Part shown: positions 8,701 through 17,399 of the stretch, one piece after another
Numbering within the stretch: the first letter of the stretch is position 1
Layout: every line of letters starts with the position of its first letter
Assembly (NCBI GenBank): GCA_020249505.1
Contig: JADCFN010000037.1
Coordinates: 1 to 64,000, forward strand
Reading direction: 5' to 3'
From: Roseomonas sp.
GTDB taxonomy: Bacteria; Pseudomonadota; Alphaproteobacteria; Acetobacterales; Acetobacteraceae
DNA: 64,000 nt
Made by a program: the position numbers and the translations under genes
Notes under the pieces: model-generated
Told to the model about the DNA's origin: nothing
What the model saw: only the letters and a program-made list of their open reading frames with translations
The model's database searches: none

Positions 8701-9710
8701 TGGCCATGTTGAAGCTCGGCTATAAGGCATCCGCTGAACAATTCGCGCCGGCGCAATTGCTGGATTTCGGCGTGCTGGCCGAAGAGATGGGCTTCGATAG
8801 CTGCTTCATTTCAGACCACTTCCAGCCCTGGAAACACACGGGCGGCCATGCGCCGAATTCGCTGGTTTGGCTTGGCGCGCTTGGGGCGCGCACGCAGCGG
8901 CTTGTGATGGGCACCAGCGTGCTGACGCCAACCTTTCGCTATCATCCTTCGATTGTGGCGCAGGCTTTTGGTACGCTTGGTTCGATGTTTCCCGGTCGCG
9001 TCATTCTGGGCATCGGTACAGGTGAAGGCCTGAATGAGGTGCCTTCCACCGGTCAGCCCTGGCCGGAATTTAAGGAACGCTTCGCGCGTATGCGCGAAGC
9101 CGTGCAATTGATGCGCAAGCTTTGGACCGAAGATCGCGTGAGCTTTGAGGGGCAATATTACCGCACGGAACACGCCACCATTTATGATCGGCCCGAAACC
9201 CCTGTGCCGATTTATGTTGCGGCTGCCGGCGCCATGGTCGCGAAATATGCCGGGCGTGCCGGCGATGGCTTTATCTGCACCAGCGGCAAGAAGCCTGAGC
9301 TTTACACCGAAACGCTGCTGCCGAATGTAGTGGCGGGGCTGGAAGCAGCGGCGGCGCCGAAACCCGATTATGATCGCATGATTGAAGTGAAGGTTTCCTT
9401 CGATACGGACAAGCAGCGCGCCTTGGAAGATACGCGCCATTGGGCGGCGCTGGCGCTTTCCTCGGAAGAAAAAATGTCGGTGGAAGACCCGATGGAAATG
9501 GAACGGCTTGCCGATGCGCTGCCGCTTGAACGCGCGGCTAGCCGCTGGATTGTTTCCAATGATCCGGAAGAACATGTGGAGCGTATCGGCTATTACGTCG
9601 GCCTCGGCTTCCGGCATTTGGTGTTTCATGCGCCCGGGCCGGATCAGGCGCGGTTTTTGCGGCTGTATGGGGAGCAGGTGCTGCCACTGCTGCGCCGCCG
9701 CTTCGCTTGA
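8700..9710 (+). CDS. fgd: F420-dependent glucose-6-phosphate dehydrogenase homologue
   Basis: A 336-residue protein, the same length as mycobacterial FGD1 and alignable nearly end to end: [76 protein letters not shown]. Catalytic His40, Trp44 and Glu109 are all present. The three FGD1 phosphate ligands (Lys198, Lys259, Arg283) correspond to Lys197, Lys258 and Arg282, which argues for a sugar-phosphate substrate. The reaction would oxidise glucose 6-phosphate to the lactone and reduce F420. ATG 8700 gives the FGD1-like N-terminus; a GTG three bases upstream is an alternative. Confidence 0.93.
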   Translation: MAMLKLGYKASAEQFAPAQLLDFGVLAEEMGFDSCFISDHFQPWKHTGGHAPNSLVWLGALGARTQRLVMGTSVLTPTFRYHPSIVAQAFGTLGSMFPGRVILGIGTGEGLNEVPSTGQPWPEFKERFARMREAVQLMRKLWTEDRVSFEGQYYRTEHATIYDRPETPVPIYVAAAGAMVAKYAGRAGDGFICTSGKKPELYTETLLPNVVAGLEAAAAPKPDYDRMIEVKVSFDTDKQRALEDTRHWAALALSSEEKMSVEDPMEMERLADALPLERAASRWIVSNDPEEHVERIGYYVGLGFRHLVFHAPGPDQARFLRLYGEQVLPLLRRRFA

Positions 9711-10447
9711 AGCCGAGCCTTCAGCTTTTTGCGCTGCCTGGCCTGCCCATGGTGCGGGCGGGCGATGATCTTCCGCCGTTATTGGAAGACGCCATGACGC
9801 GCGCTGGCTTGATGCCAGAACCTGGCGATGTGCTGGCGGTTGCGCAGAAAATCGTGAGCAAGGCGGAAGGGCGAAGCATTGCGCTGGCGTCCGTTCAGCC
9901 ATCCCAAGCAGCGCGTGATTTGGCCGAGCAGACCGGCAAGGATGCGCGGTTGGTCGAGCTAATCCTTTGTGAATCGCAATACGTGGTGCGTGCGCGGCCC
10001 AACCTGATTATCGTGAAGCATCGGCTTGGTTTTGTGATGGCGAATGCAGGCATTGATCAATCCAATATCGGCGCTGATGGCCATGCGTTGCTTCTGCCGC
10101 GCGATCCTGACGGGAGTGCGGCAGCGCTTTCTGCGCGGCTTGGTCTGCCCGTGGTGATTACGGATAGTTTCGGCCGCGCCTGGCGACGCGGGACGGTGGG
10201 TGTTGCGATTGGCGCGGCGGGGTTGCCGGCACTGCGCGATTTGCGTGGCCAGCCCGATTTATTTGGCCGCACGCTGATGGTCAGCATCACCGGCTTCGCC
10301 GATGAAATCGCCGCCGCAGCAGGTTTGGTCATGGGGCAGGGTGCTGAGGGTCAGCCAGCCGTATTGTTGCGCGGTTTGTCCTGGTCTGGCGCCGTGAACC
10401 CCGCCGCCGAATTGCTCCGCCCCGCGCAGGAGGATCTATTCCAGTGA
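9707..10447 (+). CDS. cofE: Coenzyme F420-0:L-glutamate ligase CofE
   Basis: A 246-residue CofE-type enzyme that uses GTP to add L-glutamate residues to F420-0. Motifs include [13 protein letters not shown] at the start, [15 protein letters not shown], the [15 protein letters not shown] segment, [13 protein letters not shown] and [19 protein letters not shown]. It lacks the extra C-terminal nitroreductase-like domain of actinobacterial FbiB. The start is a TTG whose last two bases belong to the stop of fgd, and its end overlaps cofD by four bases (GTGA), so translation is coupled through the operon. Confidence 0.95.
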   Translation: MKPSLQLFALPGLPMVRAGDDLPPLLEDAMTRAGLMPEPGDVLAVAQKIVSKAEGRSIALASVQPSQAARDLAEQTGKDARLVELILCESQYVVRARPNLIIVKHRLGFVMANAGIDQSNIGADGHALLLPRDPDGSAAALSARLGLPVVITDSFGRAWRRGTVGVAIGAAGLPALRDLRGQPDLFGRTLMVSITGFADEIAAAAGLVMGQGAEGQPAVLLRGLSWSGAVNPAAELLRPAQEDLFQ

Positions 10448-11364
10448 TCATCGCGCTGTCCGGTGGCATTGGCGGGGCGAAGTTGGCACTTGGCCTTTCG
10501 CGCATTTTGCCGCCGGAGGAGTTGCTGATCATCGCCAATACCGGCGATGATTTTGAACATTACGGGCTCACCATCTGCCCGGATACGGATACGCTACTCT
10601 ATACCCTGGCGGGGTTGGATAATCCCAAGCTTGGTTGGGGGCGGGTGGATGAAAGCTGGGCTTTCATGGAAACCCTCGCCACGCTTGGCGGGGCGGATTG
10701 GTTTCGCCTGGGTGATCGCGATCTGGCGTTGCATGTGCTGCGGAGCCATCGTCTCGCCGCCGGCGAAAGCCTCTCAGCCATTACGGATGATGTACGCCAG
10801 CGCTTCGGCATCGGCCCGCGCATCCTGCCGATGAGTGATGATCCGGTGCGCACGCAAATCAACACGGATCAAGGCTGGCTTGATTTTCAGGATTGGTTTG
10901 TGCGGCTGCGCGCTGAACCCTTGGCGCGCGCGGTGAACTTCGCTGGTGTTGAACAGGCGCGCCCGCAGCCCGTTTTGCTTGAAGCGCTGCGCGCAAAACC
11001 GCGCGGCATTGTGATTTGCCCAAGCAATCCCTTCATCAGCATCGAACCCATCCTGGCCGTGCCTGGTTTGCGTGATGCCATTGCCGCATCGGGCGCGCCG
11101 GTGGTGGCGGTATCGCCCATCATTGCCGGCCAGGCGGTGAAAGGACCAACCGCGCGCATGTTTGCAGCGCTTGGCATCCCTCCAAGTGCCGCCGCCGTTG
11201 CCGCGCGCTATGGCGATTTGCTGGATGGTTTCGTGATGGAACATGGCGATGATGATGCAGGCATCACGCCGCGCGTGTTCTATGCGGCGACGCTGATGCG
11301 CGATCTGGCGGACAAGATGGCCCTTGCGCGGCAGGTCTTGACGGCGATTGACTCGCTTAGATGA
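10444..11364 (+). CDS. cofD: 2-phospho-L-lactate transferase CofD (FbiA family)
   Basis: A 306-residue CofD. It transfers the phospholactyl, phosphoenolpyruvyl or equivalent group from the GDP-activated precursor onto the deazaflavin Fo, giving F420-0 or its dehydro form. The N-terminal SGGIGGAKLALGL loop, IIANTGDDFEHYGL, the CPDTDTLLY segment and ICPSNPFISIEPIL near 195-210 are family hallmarks. GTG start, overlapping cofE by four bases; the stop overlaps cofC by four bases. Confidence 0.96.
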   Translation: MIIALSGGIGGAKLALGLSRILPPEELLIIANTGDDFEHYGLTICPDTDTLLYTLAGLDNPKLGWGRVDESWAFMETLATLGGADWFRLGDRDLALHVLRSHRLAAGESLSAITDDVRQRFGIGPRILPMSDDPVRTQINTDQGWLDFQDWFVRLRAEPLARAVNFAGVEQARPQPVLLEALRAKPRGIVICPSNPFISIEPILAVPGLRDAIAASGAPVVAVSPIIAGQAVKGPTARMFAALGIPPSAAAVAARYGDLLDGFVMEHGDDDAGITPRVFYAATLMRDLADKMALARQVLTAIDSLR

Positions 11365-12020
11365 AGCCCTGGGCCATTTTGCCGGTGAAGGAGATGGTGG
11401 AGGCAAAGCAGCGCCTTGCGCCCTTGCTGTCCCCCGAAGAACGCTTGGCGCTGATGCAGATGATGTTGCGCGATGTGCTGACGGCACTATCGGCCGCGCA
11501 AGGTCTGGCAGGTATTGCGCTGGTGACGCTTGATCCTTGGGCGCAAGCACTGGCCGAGGCGCATGATGCGCGGATTATCACGGAAGGCGCACGGGAAGGG
11601 CATACCGGCGCGGTGACAGCGGCGGCATCGGTGTTACGGGCGGAGGGTATCGCCGCCATTCTGACGCTACCCGGCGATATTCCCGCGGTGAAAACGGCTG
11701 AGGTTGAGGCGCTGATTGCCGCAGCAAGCACCGCGCCCGCTTTCATCATCGCACCCGCGCATGATGAGCAGGGTTCGAACGCCATCCTGATGTCACCACC
11801 CGATGCGGTGCGGCTACGCTTTGGTGAGGATAGCTATTTCCCGCATCTGGCCGCAGCAGGCGCGGCGGGCATCACGCCGCAAATTCTACGCCTGCCGGGC
11901 ATTGCCATGGATATTGATCATCCCACTGATATCGCGCGCTTTGCACGCATTCCCGAAGCCGCGGACACGCAAACCCTGGCGTGGCTAGCGCAAAACGGTA
12001 TTCTCAGTCGCTTGGCTTAA
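11361..12020 (+). CDS. cofC: CofC-family guanylyltransferase (phospholactate/PEP/3-phosphoglycerate)
   Basis: A 219-residue nucleotidyltransferase of the MobA-like fold. It activates a three-carbon phosphate with GTP for use by CofD. Visible are ILPVKEMVEAKQRLAPLLSP at the N-terminus, ILTLPGDIPAVKTAEVEAL (metal-binding aspartate) around residue 95-110, GSNAILMSPP and the IDHPTDIARF tail. Which three-carbon acid it prefers cannot be read from the sequence. It ends the plus-strand operon; its last four bases overlap the end of the convergent fbiC. Confidence 0.93.
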   Translation: MKPWAILPVKEMVEAKQRLAPLLSPEERLALMQMMLRDVLTALSAAQGLAGIALVTLDPWAQALAEAHDARIITEGAREGHTGAVTAAASVLRAEGIAAILTLPGDIPAVKTAEVEALIAAASTAPAFIIAPAHDEQGSNAILMSPPDAVRLRFGEDSYFPHLAAAGAAGITPQILRLPGIAMDIDHPTDIARFARIPEAADTQTLAWLAQNGILSRLA

Positions 12021-14377
12021 TCCCCCGCCAATAACACACGCTTGCGCGGCGCGGTCTGCACCATGGGCAATAAAGGCTCGGCGCTGCGCGAAGCGTCTTC
12101 GCGTTCGCGCGTAACGGCGCCATAGATAGTGCTGCGCTGCATTGGCTGCCGCCCGGTGGAAAGGATCAGGCGTTCCATCGCCTCGGGCGGGAATTCCTGG
12201 CCGTGTTCAGTGCCGGCGGCGCGGCTGATACTCTCATTCATCAGCGTACCGCCCAAATCATTCGCCCCCGCTTGCAGGGCCACCGCCGCACCTTCTGGGC
12301 CCATCTTCACCCAGCTTGTCTGGATATTGGTGAAATGCGGATGGAGCACGAGCCGCGCAACGCTGTGCATCAACAGCGCCTCACGAAAGCTTGGCCCGCG
12401 GCGCGCCAGGCCGCGCAGATACATGGGCGCTTCCATATGCACGAAAGGCAGCGGCACGAATTCAGTGAAGCCGCCGGTTTCCGCTTGCAGATCGCGCAGC
12501 ACCAGCAAATGCCGCGCCCAATGCAAGGGCGCTTCCACATGGCCGAACATGATGGTCGCTGTACTGCGCAGGCCGAGCCCATGCGCAGCCCGCATCACGG
12601 CCTGCCATTCGGCTGTATTCACCTTATCCGCGCAGATGATGGCGCGCACCTCATCATCCAGAATCTCTGCTGCCGTACCGGGCAAAGTGCCAAGCCCGGC
12701 ATCGCGCAGCCGCGCCAGAAACGCAGAAAGCGAAAGCCCCAGCGTGCGCGCGCCCTGATGAATTTCAAGCGCCGAGAAGGCGTGGATATGCATACCCGGC
12801 ACGGCCTGCTTGATGGCGCGGCAAATCGCTTCATAGGTAGCGCCAGTATAATCCGGATGGATGCCGCCTTGCAGGCAGACTTCGGTCGCACCACGCGCCC
12901 AGGCTTCCTTGGCGCGGCGGGTGATTTCCGCGTGATCGAGATCATAGGCCGGGCCACGCAAGGCTTCATGAGTCTTGCCCTTGCTGAAGGCGCAGAAGCT
13001 GCAGCGATAGCTGCAGATATTGGTATAGTTGATGTTCCGATTGACGACATAGCGCACGGTATCGCCAGCAACCGCCTGGCGCAGCCGATCCGCAGCCGCC
13101 ATGATATGCGCCTGATCCGTATCCCGCGCGGCAAACAGCGTTTCAATTGCCGGCGCATCAAGCCTTTCGCCCTGCGCGGCGCGCTCCACCAACGCCGCCA
13201 GCCCTGCATCAGCCGCGTTCAATAGCGGCGCAGCAAGGCGCGGCAGAGTGAGCGCACCCGGAGACCAATCATCACCGCGCGCAAAGCCGGCTGCATCACT
13301 CGCACGCAGCAGCGCGGTTGCGATGCGCGGCGCAAACCATTCGCGCGGCGCACGCAGATAGGCGGGATAGGCCGGCAGGCGCTGCACCAGCACCTTGCCC
13401 ATGCTCGCGGTTTTCTCAGCCAATGTCGCAATCGCAGGCCAGGGCGCTTCAGGGTTCACATGATCCGGCGTCACCGGCGAAATGCCGCCCCAATCATTGA
13501 TGCCGGCCGCGATCAGGCGCGGATAGGTGCCAGGCGAAAGATTGGGTGGCGCTTGGATATTCGCCTGCGCGCCCAGAATGATGCGCGCGCAGGCAATGGT
13601 CCACAGTAGATCATCCAAATCGGGTTCATCCGCATCGGCGCGCTTGGTGCGGGGCTTGGCGCGGAAATTCTGAATGATGACTTCCTGCACATGCCCATAG
13701 CGGGCGTGGCTTTCGGATATGGCGCGCAAGGCTTCCAGACGTTCCGCGCGGGTTTCACCAATGCCGATCAGAATGCCGGTGGTGAAGGGAATCTGCGCCG
13801 CACCCGCTTCGTTCAATACCGCAAGCCTGATGGCCGGGTGCTTGTCGGGGCTGCCATGATGCACGCCGCCGGGCGCGCAAAGCCTTTCACTGGTACTTTC
13901 CAGCATGATGCCTTGGCTCGCGGTCACATCGCGCAACGCCAGCAGCTCTGCCCTATCCATGACGCCGGGATTGGCATGGGGCAGCAACCCGGTTTCACGT
14001 AGCACCAAATCACACATGGCCACCAGGTATTCGATGGTGCTTGCATGGCCCATTTCCGCCAAGGCGTCGCGCGCCTGGCGCCAGCGCAATTCGGGCTTAT
14101 CGCCAAGCGTAAACAGTGCTTCGGTGCAACCTGCCTTGGCGCCGGCGCGCGCAATTTCCAGCACTTCGTCGGGCGAAAGATACGCGGCCCGCCCCGCACG
14201 CGGCTTTTCGGCGAAGGTGCAATAATGGCAGACATCGCGGCAGAGCTTGGTCAGTGGGATGAAGACCTTGCGCGAATAGGACATGACGCGCCCATGGCCA
14301 GCATCGCGCAAAGCAGCCGCTTCTTCCATCAATTCCGCCAGTGGCGTTCGTTCCAGCCTGTCCTGCACCCTTGCCAT
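12017..14377 (-). CDS. fbiC: Bifunctional Fo synthase FbiC (CofG-CofH fusion)
   Basis: A 786-residue fusion of two radical-SAM halves that together build 7,8-didemethyl-8-hydroxy-5-deazariboflavin (Fo) from tyrosine and the flavin precursor 5-amino-6-ribitylaminouracil. The N-terminal CofG half has CRDVCHYCTFA (CxxxCxxC cluster site) near residue 45; the C-terminal CofH half has CSYRCSFCAFSKGK near 465. The ATG at 14377 sits directly against an AAGGAGG, too close for normal use; GTG at 14368 has nine-base spacing and may be the real start. It runs convergently to cofC and divergently from the next LLM gene, 70 bases away. Confidence 0.95.
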   Translation of the reverse strand: MARVQDRLERTPLAELMEEAAALRDAGHGRVMSYSRKVFIPLTKLCRDVCHYCTFAEKPRAGRAAYLSPDEVLEIARAGAKAGCTEALFTLGDKPELRWRQARDALAEMGHASTIEYLVAMCDLVLRETGLLPHANPGVMDRAELLALRDVTASQGIMLESTSERLCAPGGVHHGSPDKHPAIRLAVLNEAGAAQIPFTTGILIGIGETRAERLEALRAISESHARYGHVQEVIIQNFRAKPRTKRADADEPDLDDLLWTIACARIILGAQANIQAPPNLSPGTYPRLIAAGINDWGGISPVTPDHVNPEAPWPAIATLAEKTASMGKVLVQRLPAYPAYLRAPREWFAPRIATALLRASDAAGFARGDDWSPGALTLPRLAAPLLNAADAGLAALVERAAQGERLDAPAIETLFAARDTDQAHIMAAADRLRQAVAGDTVRYVVNRNINYTNICSYRCSFCAFSKGKTHEALRGPAYDLDHAEITRRAKEAWARGATEVCLQGGIHPDYTGATYEAICRAIKQAVPGMHIHAFSALEIHQGARTLGLSLSAFLARLRDAGLGTLPGTAAEILDDEVRAIICADKVNTAEWQAVMRAAHGLGLRSTATIMFGHVEAPLHWARHLLVLRDLQAETGGFTEFVPLPFVHMEAPMYLRGLARRGPSFREALLMHSVARLVLHPHFTNIQTSWVKMGPEGAAVALQAGANDLGGTLMNESISRAAGTEHGQEFPPEAMERLILSTGRQPMQRSTIYGAVTREREDASRSAEPLLPMVQTAPRKRVLLAGD

Positions 14378-14447
14378 CCTCCTTCCCCTGGCCCCATCGT
14401 GTGGGAAGGCCGCGCCAGATGCAATGCGCGGGGATGGGAGGCCCAAA

Positions 14448-15401
14448 ATGCAAATCGGTTTCAACGCCCCAACTGCCGGCCCGCTCGCCACGCCTGAGGC
14501 GATTACGCGGCTTCTCCAGGGCGGTGAGGCCATGGGCTATGCCTATGCCACCTTCAGCGACCATGTGGTGATCCCGACTGATATTCACGCCATCTACCCC
14601 TATTCGGATAATGGCGAATTTCCCGCCGGCGCGCGCGGTGGGCGGCATGAACAATTGACCGAGGTGATGTTCGCCGCCGCACGCACCAATACGCTGCGGC
14701 TTGTCACCTCCGTCATGGTGGTGCCGCATCGCCCGGCGGTGCTGACAGCGAAAATCCTGTCCACGATTGATATCTTTTCGAATGGTCGCCTTACGCTTGG
14801 CATCGGCGCGGGCTGGCTGAAGGAGGAATTCGAAGCACTCGACGCGCCAGATTTTGCCGCGCGTGGCAAGGTGACGGATGAATACATCCTGGCGGCGCGG
14901 GAATTATGGACGGCAGCCGATCCGCGCTTTCAGGGCGAGTATGTGAGCTTCGACAAGATCAGTTTTGAACCCAAGCCCGTGCAGCCAGGCGGCCCGCCGA
15001 TTTGGGTAGGGGGCGAAAGCGGCCCGGCGCTCAGGCGCACGGCGCGGTTGGGCGACGCCTGGTATCCCATCGGCACGAATCCGGCTTTCCCGCTGGATAG
15101 CCTGGCCCGCTACAAGGCAGCCGTTGCCAAGCTGCGCCGTTTGACCGCCGAGGCCGGGCGGGACCCTGCTGCGGTCGGGCTATCGCTCCGCGTGCAAAAA
15201 TTTGGTGCGGAATTGCCGGCCCTGGCCGGTGATGGGGAACGGCATTTGTTCTCAGGCAGTCCGGAGCAGATTGTGGAAGATATCCACGCGCTGCGCGCGC
15301 TGGGAGTCTCGGCGATTGATTTCAACTTCCTGGGTTCCACCGTTGAAAAAGTGCTGGGTCAGATGGAAAGCTTCCGCACTTCGGTGATGGCGAGGATCTG
15401 A
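14448..15401 (+). CDS. LLM-class F420-dependent oxidoreductase (TIGR03619-like)
   Basis: A 317-residue luciferase-like oxidoreductase. It has FNAPTAGPL, a FSDHVVIP metal-free active-site strand near residue 38, LVTSVMVVPHRPAVLTAK and GRLTLGIGAGW. These match the predicted F420-binding subfamilies rather than bacterial luciferase. GGGAGG lies six bases before the ATG; reading frames upstream of it run into fbiC antisense and are not used. It is divergent from fbiC and followed after three bases by another LLM gene. Substrate unknown. Confidence 0.87.
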   Translation: MQIGFNAPTAGPLATPEAITRLLQGGEAMGYAYATFSDHVVIPTDIHAIYPYSDNGEFPAGARGGRHEQLTEVMFAAARTNTLRLVTSVMVVPHRPAVLTAKILSTIDIFSNGRLTLGIGAGWLKEEFEALDAPDFAARGKVTDEYILAARELWTAADPRFQGEYVSFDKISFEPKPVQPGGPPIWVGGESGPALRRTARLGDAWYPIGTNPAFPLDSLARYKAAVAKLRRLTAEAGRDPAAVGLSLRVQKFGAELPALAGDGERHLFSGSPEQIVEDIHALRALGVSAIDFNFLGSTVEKVLGQMESFRTSVMARI

Positions 15402-15404
15402 CCC

Positions 15405-16433
15405 ATGCGCCTTGGCATGACGCTTGGCATGACCGGCACCGTTGATATGGCGCTGGTGCTGGAAGCCGAAAGGCTTGGCTTCACCATGGTGTGGTGCGGC
15501 GAAAGCTACGGGTCTGATGCCGTGACGCCGATCACCTGGGTGCTGGCACAAACCACAAAAATCAAGGCAGGCACAGGCATTATGCAAATGCCGGCGCGCA
15601 GCCCTGCTTGTGCGGCTTCCACGGCGATGACGCTGCAATCCCTTTCCGGGGATCGCTTCCTGTGCGGGGTAGGGCCTTCCGGGCCGCAGGTGGTGGAAGG
15701 CTGGCACGGGCAGGCATATGGCAGCCCGCTGGTGCGGACGCGTGAATATATTGACATCATGCGCGCCATCATCGCGCGCGAAAGGCCCTTGGAATATCAG
15801 GGCACGCATTATCGCATTCCCTATGACGGGCCGGACGCGACAGGGCTTGGCAAGCCGCTGAAGAGCATTCTGCATGGCAAGCCGATGCGCTTTTACTGCG
15901 CGTCCATCACGCCAGGTGGCATGCGGCTGGCGGGTGAAATCGCCGACGGCAATTTGCCGATTTTCATGTCGCCGGAAAAGGCTGACCTGGTGATAAAGCC
16001 AACGCTGGAAGGCATGGCGAAGGCCGCCACGCCACGCGCCTTAAGCGATTTTGATATCGCGCCCTATACGAAGATCAGGCTGGGCGATGATCTGCAAGCC
16101 TGTCGCGATGCGGTGAAGCCGGAATTGGCGCTTTACATCGGCGGCATGGGTGCTGTGGGCAAGAATTTCTACAATGATTACTGCAAGCGCCTTGGCTTTC
16201 CGGATGCGGCAGCGGCGATCCAAAAGGCATTTCTGGCCGGCCATCGCAAGGAAGCGATTGCCGCGGTGCCGGATGCGCTGGTGGATGAAATCGCGCTGGT
16301 TGGTCCCGCAGATCGCGTGCGCGCCCGCTTGCGCGATTGGCAGGCGGCGGCGCGTGAGGGCAAGCTGAATACGCTGGTGCTGACGGGTGCCACGCAAGAA
16401 GCACTGCGCTTGGCTGCGGAGACGGTGCTTTAG
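15405..16433 (+). CDS. LLM-class F420-dependent oxidoreductase (Rv3520c-like)
   Basis: A 342-residue member of the Rv3520c-like branch. Indicators are MVWCGESYGSDAVTP (about 29-43), PARSPACAASTAMTLQSLSG, CGVGPSGPQVVEGWHGQ and LVRTREYIDIMRAI, which carry the phosphate and isoalloxazine contacts of F420 LLM proteins. The C-terminus ends with a SAM-independent region DALVDEIALVGPADRVRARL typical of the group. It follows the previous LLM gene by three bases and is likely co-transcribed; it ends four bases into the convergent next gene. Confidence 0.87.
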   Translation: MRLGMTLGMTGTVDMALVLEAERLGFTMVWCGESYGSDAVTPITWVLAQTTKIKAGTGIMQMPARSPACAASTAMTLQSLSGDRFLCGVGPSGPQVVEGWHGQAYGSPLVRTREYIDIMRAIIARERPLEYQGTHYRIPYDGPDATGLGKPLKSILHGKPMRFYCASITPGGMRLAGEIADGNLPIFMSPEKADLVIKPTLEGMAKAATPRALSDFDIAPYTKIRLGDDLQACRDAVKPELALYIGGMGAVGKNFYNDYCKRLGFPDAAAAIQKAFLAGHRKEAIAAVPDALVDEIALVGPADRVRARLRDWQAAAREGKLNTLVLTGATQEALRLAAETVL

Positions 16434-17281
16434 CCGACGTCGCGGATCAGCGCGGCCCAGCGGTCTAATTCCGGCAAAATCTCATCACGCTTGGCGGAAG
16501 CAAGGCTCAGCACCACGCGCGCAACGCCAAGGTCTCGGTCCGCCAGTAGCGCGTCGCGGTCTTCCTTCACGCCCCAGATGGTGATGGGCAAATCTTCTTC
16601 GCGGCGCCCGGCTTCGGCCACCAATTGGCGGAATTGCGGAATCAGCGCACCCACATCGGCATAGTGCTTGCGCACACGATGCGGCATCCAGCCATCACCA
16701 TAGCGCACCGCGCGCTTCGCACCCCATGGAAAGGCGCCGCCAACGATGATCGGTGGATGTGGCTTTTGCAGCGGCTTCGGGCCGGTTTCCATCGGCGTGA
16801 AATTGACGAATTCGCCGGCATAGCTTGGCTGGGCTTCTGTCCAGATCGCCTTCATCGCCTCAATGCGTTCGCGGGCCAGCTTGTGACGCGAGGCGAAGAC
16901 GGTGCCGTGGTTTTCAATCTCATCCTGGTTCCAGCCATTGCCGACGCCGAACAGGAAGCGCCCGCAAGAGACTTGATCAATGGTCGCGACAGCCTTCGCG
17001 GTCTGGATCGGGTCGCGCTGCACCACCAGACAAATGCCAGTTCCCACCAGTAATGTCTTGGTAGCGGCTGCGGCGGCAGTCAGCGTCACGAAAGGGTCCA
17101 TCACCTCATAATACTCGCGCGGCAAGGCGCCGCCGCCCGGATAGGAAGCGGTGCGCGCCAGCGGAATATGGGAATGTTCCGGCGCCCAGAGGCTATCAAA
17201 ACCGCGCTCTTCCAAGGCCACGGCCAATTCGCCGGGCGTCATGGAATAATCGGTGAAGAACATGGCAGCGCCGATTTTCAT
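16430..17281 (-). CDS. LLM-class F420-dependent oxidoreductase (TIGR03619-like)
   Basis: A 283-residue luciferase-like oxidoreductase with SLWAPEHSHIPL near residue 30, VGTGICLVVQRDPIQTAKAVATIDQVSCGRFLFGVG in pieces through 80-115 and PPIIVGGAFPWGAKRA near 178. It is convergent with the preceding LLM gene and divergent from the deacetylase. With the LLM genes at 7840, 14448 and 15405 it makes four luciferase-like proteins besides Fgd around the F420 genes. F420 use is inferred, not proven. Confidence 0.86.
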   Translation of the reverse strand: MKIGAAMFFTDYSMTPGELAVALEERGFDSLWAPEHSHIPLARTASYPGGGALPREYYEVMDPFVTLTAAAAATKTLLVGTGICLVVQRDPIQTAKAVATIDQVSCGRFLFGVGNGWNQDEIENHGTVFASRHKLARERIEAMKAIWTEAQPSYAGEFVNFTPMETGPKPLQKPHPPIIVGGAFPWGAKRAVRYGDGWMPHRVRKHYADVGALIPQFRQLVAEAGRREEDLPITIWGVKEDRDALLADRDLGVARVVLSLASAKRDEILPELDRWAALIRDVG

Positions 17282-17399
17282 AAGATCCTTCCTCCCTGAT
17301 CAGATGGAAGGCTGGCCCGCTGCGGCGCGGCAGGCAAGCCCCGCACCCTTGCCGAAACTAATCCGCGCCCCCAAACAAGAACGCGAAAGGATCACCGCA

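Noticed and set aside
7840-17281. Luciferase-like genes as bioluminescence genes
   Set aside because: No luxA/luxB residues or lux neighbours; the subfamilies and F420 context point to F420 oxidoreductases.
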